Shown here: positions 4,494 to 6,704 of the stretch, one piece after another
Position numbering within the stretch: position 1 is the first letter of the stretch
Layout: each line of letters starts with the position of its first letter
Source: Planctomycetota bacterium
GTDB lineage: Bacteria > Planctomycetota > Phycisphaerae > Sedimentisphaerales > Anaerobacaceae
Reading direction: 5' to 3'
NCBI GenBank assembly: GCA_017885385.1
Contig: JAFNGF010000358.1
Coordinates: forward strand, 743 to 7,446
DNA length: 6,704 bases
Translations under genes and position numbers: made by a program
Notes under the pieces: generated by a model
What the model was told of the DNA's origin: nothing
The model's database searches: none
Seen by the model: only the letters and a program-made list of their open reading frames with translations

Positions 4494-6704
4494 CTATGCC
4501 GAGGACTCCGCCGTTCGGGACGGAGATTCAACCCTGCGATCCGAATGAGAATCGGACCGAATTTCTATCCTGCCAGGATATCGCGCAGGCGAAGCCTTGA
4601 GCTCATACTTTTGCCTGAGCATTTCTCTTTTCTGGTAGCACTGCTCCTTGAAAACGGCAATCTCCGAGTCGAGATTCGCACTGGACGAATCGCCGAAAAA
4701 TGCGTGCACGATCGGGAAAACCAGGTCGGGCTTTTTCTTCCGCAGCTCCTTCGCCATCGCCTCGATTTTTGCGGTGGCAACTCCTTCCTGCATGCAGGTA
4801 AATGGGCCGACGTGAAATATGCCGGAAATATACGCCTCGCCGGTCGGCTTGATTAAATCATGCATAAAGTAATACGCGATGGCCGTACTCAGGGGCGATT
4901 CGCCTTCGATATTGCCGTGGGTCTCGTGGTGTTTTTCCAGGGTCTCGATCATTTCCATAGGGGTCGGGAAAACGTGTCTGCCGTCAAGCACCTCGTGGAA
5001 AGGCGCAGCGATCTTTCCCTCGACAGACGACATATATTTGCCCTTGAGAACGCCTTTGGCAAGTTTGGCTGCGTAGCGTAAAGTCCTGGCTAAATTCAAC
5101 TGCGCCAGCCCCAGTTTAACATCCCGTTTTGCATTCCTGCGATTCATTTGATTTACGTAGTACAGCCAGTCGGTTATGGGATCTCTTATTACCTCCAGCT
5201 GCTGCTGCTCCAGCTGCCGGACCACGTAACTGGTATAAGGATCATGCTGGCGCATATAGATTTCGCCTATGTATAGAACAAGCGGAAAACGCTCGTGATT
5301 CGCTCGGCAGTTTGCCTTGAACACAGCCACTGTTTCCTCGCCCCACGCGACCAGGTCCTTCGTTCGGGCGCCTTTTTCTACCACCCCCTGCAGCGAGGTC
5401 AGGCGGTCCTTCTTTAGCTGGTCTACCGCCTGGCTGTCATCAGAGTATGGGCGAAATCTCAGAACGATGTCCTCCAGCAGATCCGCTGCTTTTATCCCTT
5501 TGAACAGGATCTGCTGCATCCTAATTTTCTCCGAGACGCCGAAGCTTTGCGGAAAAGGTATATCCAGGTAATCGCTCTCCGAAGAGGGCCCTACGACGGG
5601 GACCTTTTCCAGACCTTCGCGGTCCATAAACTGCCGCAGCAGCTCGGTGTATTTGCCGAATCTGCACGGGCCGCTCGTGGTGGGCAGCATAACCAGATAG
5701 TTATCTTCCACGTACTGCTTGCCCTTTGCTTCAATCTGCTCCTGCAAGAAACCAATCGCGTCGCCAACCACGCCCTTGAGCGGATGGCAGACCTCGGTAT
5801 AGATGTGCCTGCGGGCAACTTCGTAACCTCTCTGCGTAGCGGTCGGCAGCACTAAACTATCTATGCCAAAGTGCTTCAGGCCGGCCACCCCGACATGGCT
5901 GCCATCGCCCATGTAAGGAAGAAGCCAGATTCGTTTGTCATAGCTGTCGGGCGAGGGTATTTTCAAGCGGTCCATCTGCAGGCGTTGGGGCCTACTCTGA
6001 TTTACTACCCTTTCATGGGCCTCGGTCCTGGTAACGAAAGGCGCATTGTTGGTCTGCGCATCGGTCAGCAGAACGAGCAACGGTTTATCAGCTGCCTGCT
6101 GAATCCTTTCTTCCTGATAGATTTTCAGGCTATCCGGCCCACAGGCGAAGTTCATCATCCTGATGCCGAACAGGTTGGGATGGTCCGCTACAAAAAGGTG
6201 GGCTTTGAGTATTTTTACGCTTTCGACCCAAAACTCATTGGTAACGATCTGGTCGATTGGAATGTTCTCGAATTTATGCTCTAAAAAGATTTGCGGTATG
6301 TAATCGAGTCCCCTGACCTGGGAAAACATCGCTCCGGAGTTTGAGCTGGCCTCGGGGTCAAGCAGGACGTAGTCTCTGCCGATACCGACGTAGGCCTTCA
6401 GGTCCGTGCCTTCGATCCGCCTTAAGAATTTGTCGCCCTCCTGAGCGAGGTCGTTCTTGAATTGGGCTTCCGCTTCGTCTGCGGACTTGATAGCGGCTCG
6501 AATCTGTCTATTGCTGCACTTCAAGCCCAATCTATCAAATTCCTGCCGCAGCGCGTGCGCAAGATATTCTCGGTCTCCGAAGTGCAAGATGGGATTTATC
6601 TGCCTGTTCTTATCCAGAGAAAGAACGTCATTCAGCACGTAGCCCTCCGACTCGGTATAAATGCAGTATTTCAGGTCGGGCGGCGCAGGTTTTCTCTGCT
6701 CAAT
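4494..6704 (-). CDS. 2-hydroxyacyl-CoA dehydratase/activase-related protein (DUF2229/HgdB-like), 5' partial
   Basis: The frame is open from the right edge to the stop (tag on the minus strand) at 4496-4494, giving 736 visible residues. The GTG at 6638 is internal, as open coding sequence continues upstream of it. The protein matches the C-terminal half of the large (about 1400-residue) CoA-substrate-specific enzyme activase family, whose N-terminal BadF/BcrD-type ATPase domains would lie off the window. Family landmarks are 'FACGPDS' (Cys188), 'TDAQTNNAPFVTRTEAH' (214-230), 'TEVCHPLKG' (Cys306), 'SGPCRFGKY' (Cys347), 'YIGEIYMRQHDPYT' (478-491) and 'FHVGPFTCMQEGVA' (Cys637). The four cysteines are candidates for iron-sulfur ligation. 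Homologues work with or resemble ATP-driven electron transfer to radical dehydratases in anaerobes; the substrate is unknown. Several motif positions differ from the usual pattern as I recall it. The last 35 or so residues are a Ser/Arg-rich tail without family character. Confidence 0.9.
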   Translation of the reverse strand: MEQRKPAPPDLKYCIYTESEGYVLNDVLSLDKNRQINPILHFGDREYLAHALRQEFDRLGLKCSNRQIRAAIKSADEAEAQFKNDLAQEGDKFLRRIEGTDLKAYVGIGRDYVLLDPEASSNSGAMFSQVRGLDYIPQIFLEHKFENIPIDQIVTNEFWVESVKILKAHLFVADHPNLFGIRMMNFACGPDSLKIYQEERIQQAADKPLLVLLTDAQTNNAPFVTRTEAHERVVNQSRPQRLQMDRLKIPSPDSYDKRIWLLPYMGDGSHVGVAGLKHFGIDSLVLPTATQRGYEVARRHIYTEVCHPLKGVVGDAIGFLQEQIEAKGKQYVEDNYLVMLPTTSGPCRFGKYTELLRQFMDREGLEKVPVVGPSSESDYLDIPFPQSFGVSEKIRMQQILFKGIKAADLLEDIVLRFRPYSDDSQAVDQLKKDRLTSLQGVVEKGARTKDLVAWGEETVAVFKANCRANHERFPLVLYIGEIYMRQHDPYTSYVVRQLEQQQLEVIRDPITDWLYYVNQMNRRNAKRDVKLGLAQLNLARTLRYAAKLAKGVLKGKYMSSVEGKIAAPFHEVLDGRHVFPTPMEMIETLEKHHETHGNIEGESPLSTAIAYYFMHDLIKPTGEAYISGIFHVGPFTCMQEGVATAKIEAMAKELRKKKPDLVFPIVHAFFGDSSSANLDSEIAVFKEQCYQKREMLRQKYELKASPARYPGRIEIRSDSHSDRRVESPSRTAESSA
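4566..4580. repeat. 15-bp palindrome in the 3' end of the activase-family gene
   Basis: The arms tatcctg and caggata are perfect complements around a single central base. The palindrome encodes part of 'PARYPGRI' in the nonconserved C-terminal tail. It may belong to a repeat that was absorbed into the reading frame. Confidence 0.45.

Noticed and set aside
6636..6638. GTG as the start of the minus-strand activase-family gene
   Set aside because: Twenty-two in-frame codons without a stop lie upstream to the window edge, and the family normally has large N-terminal domains before this region.

Overview
The window most likely comes from an uncultured, probably anaerobic planctomycete of the Phycisphaerae type. 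The pointers are a very large GLUG-repeat surface protein ending in a dockerin-like double calcium loop and the terminal 'NWLR', a 2-hydroxyacyl-CoA-dehydratase-type activase (an oxygen-sensitive chemistry), and a long gene-free spacer filled with short interspersed repeats. This placement rests on family knowledge and general resemblance; no search was run.

Layout. Positions 2-3031 (+) hold the 3' part of a GLUG-repeat protein that enters from the left edge. About 1009 residues are visible: three repeat modules, a stray half module and a C-terminal dockerin-like domain. Positions 3032-3950 contain no gene I can support. This spacer carries a terminator-like hairpin, a long inverted repeat, a 20-bp palindrome, a near-consensus sigma70-type promoter, a degenerate 7-bp tandem array interrupted by a 24-bp segment, two 31-bp direct repeats, an imperfect inverted repeat and a degenerate repeat-like segment with a GAAA-capped hairpin. 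Positions 3951-4433 (+) encode a hotdog-fold acyl-CoA thioesterase. A hairpin then lies in the 60-bp gap between convergent genes. Positions 4494-6704 (-) are the C-terminal 736 residues of a large 2-hydroxyacyl-CoA dehydratase/activase fusion-type protein whose N-terminus lies beyond the right edge.

The thioesterase and the dehydratase-activase protein both concern acyl-CoA metabolism, but they converge and so are not one operon. The surface protein appears functionally unrelated. The three protein calls are solid at family level. The least explained sequence is the 0.9-kb spacer, which looks like a landing zone for several unrelated repeat families. I see no clear sign of a new defence or mobile system. 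The best leads are the repeat cluster, the strong promoter pointing into it, and the altered motifs in the activase-family protein.
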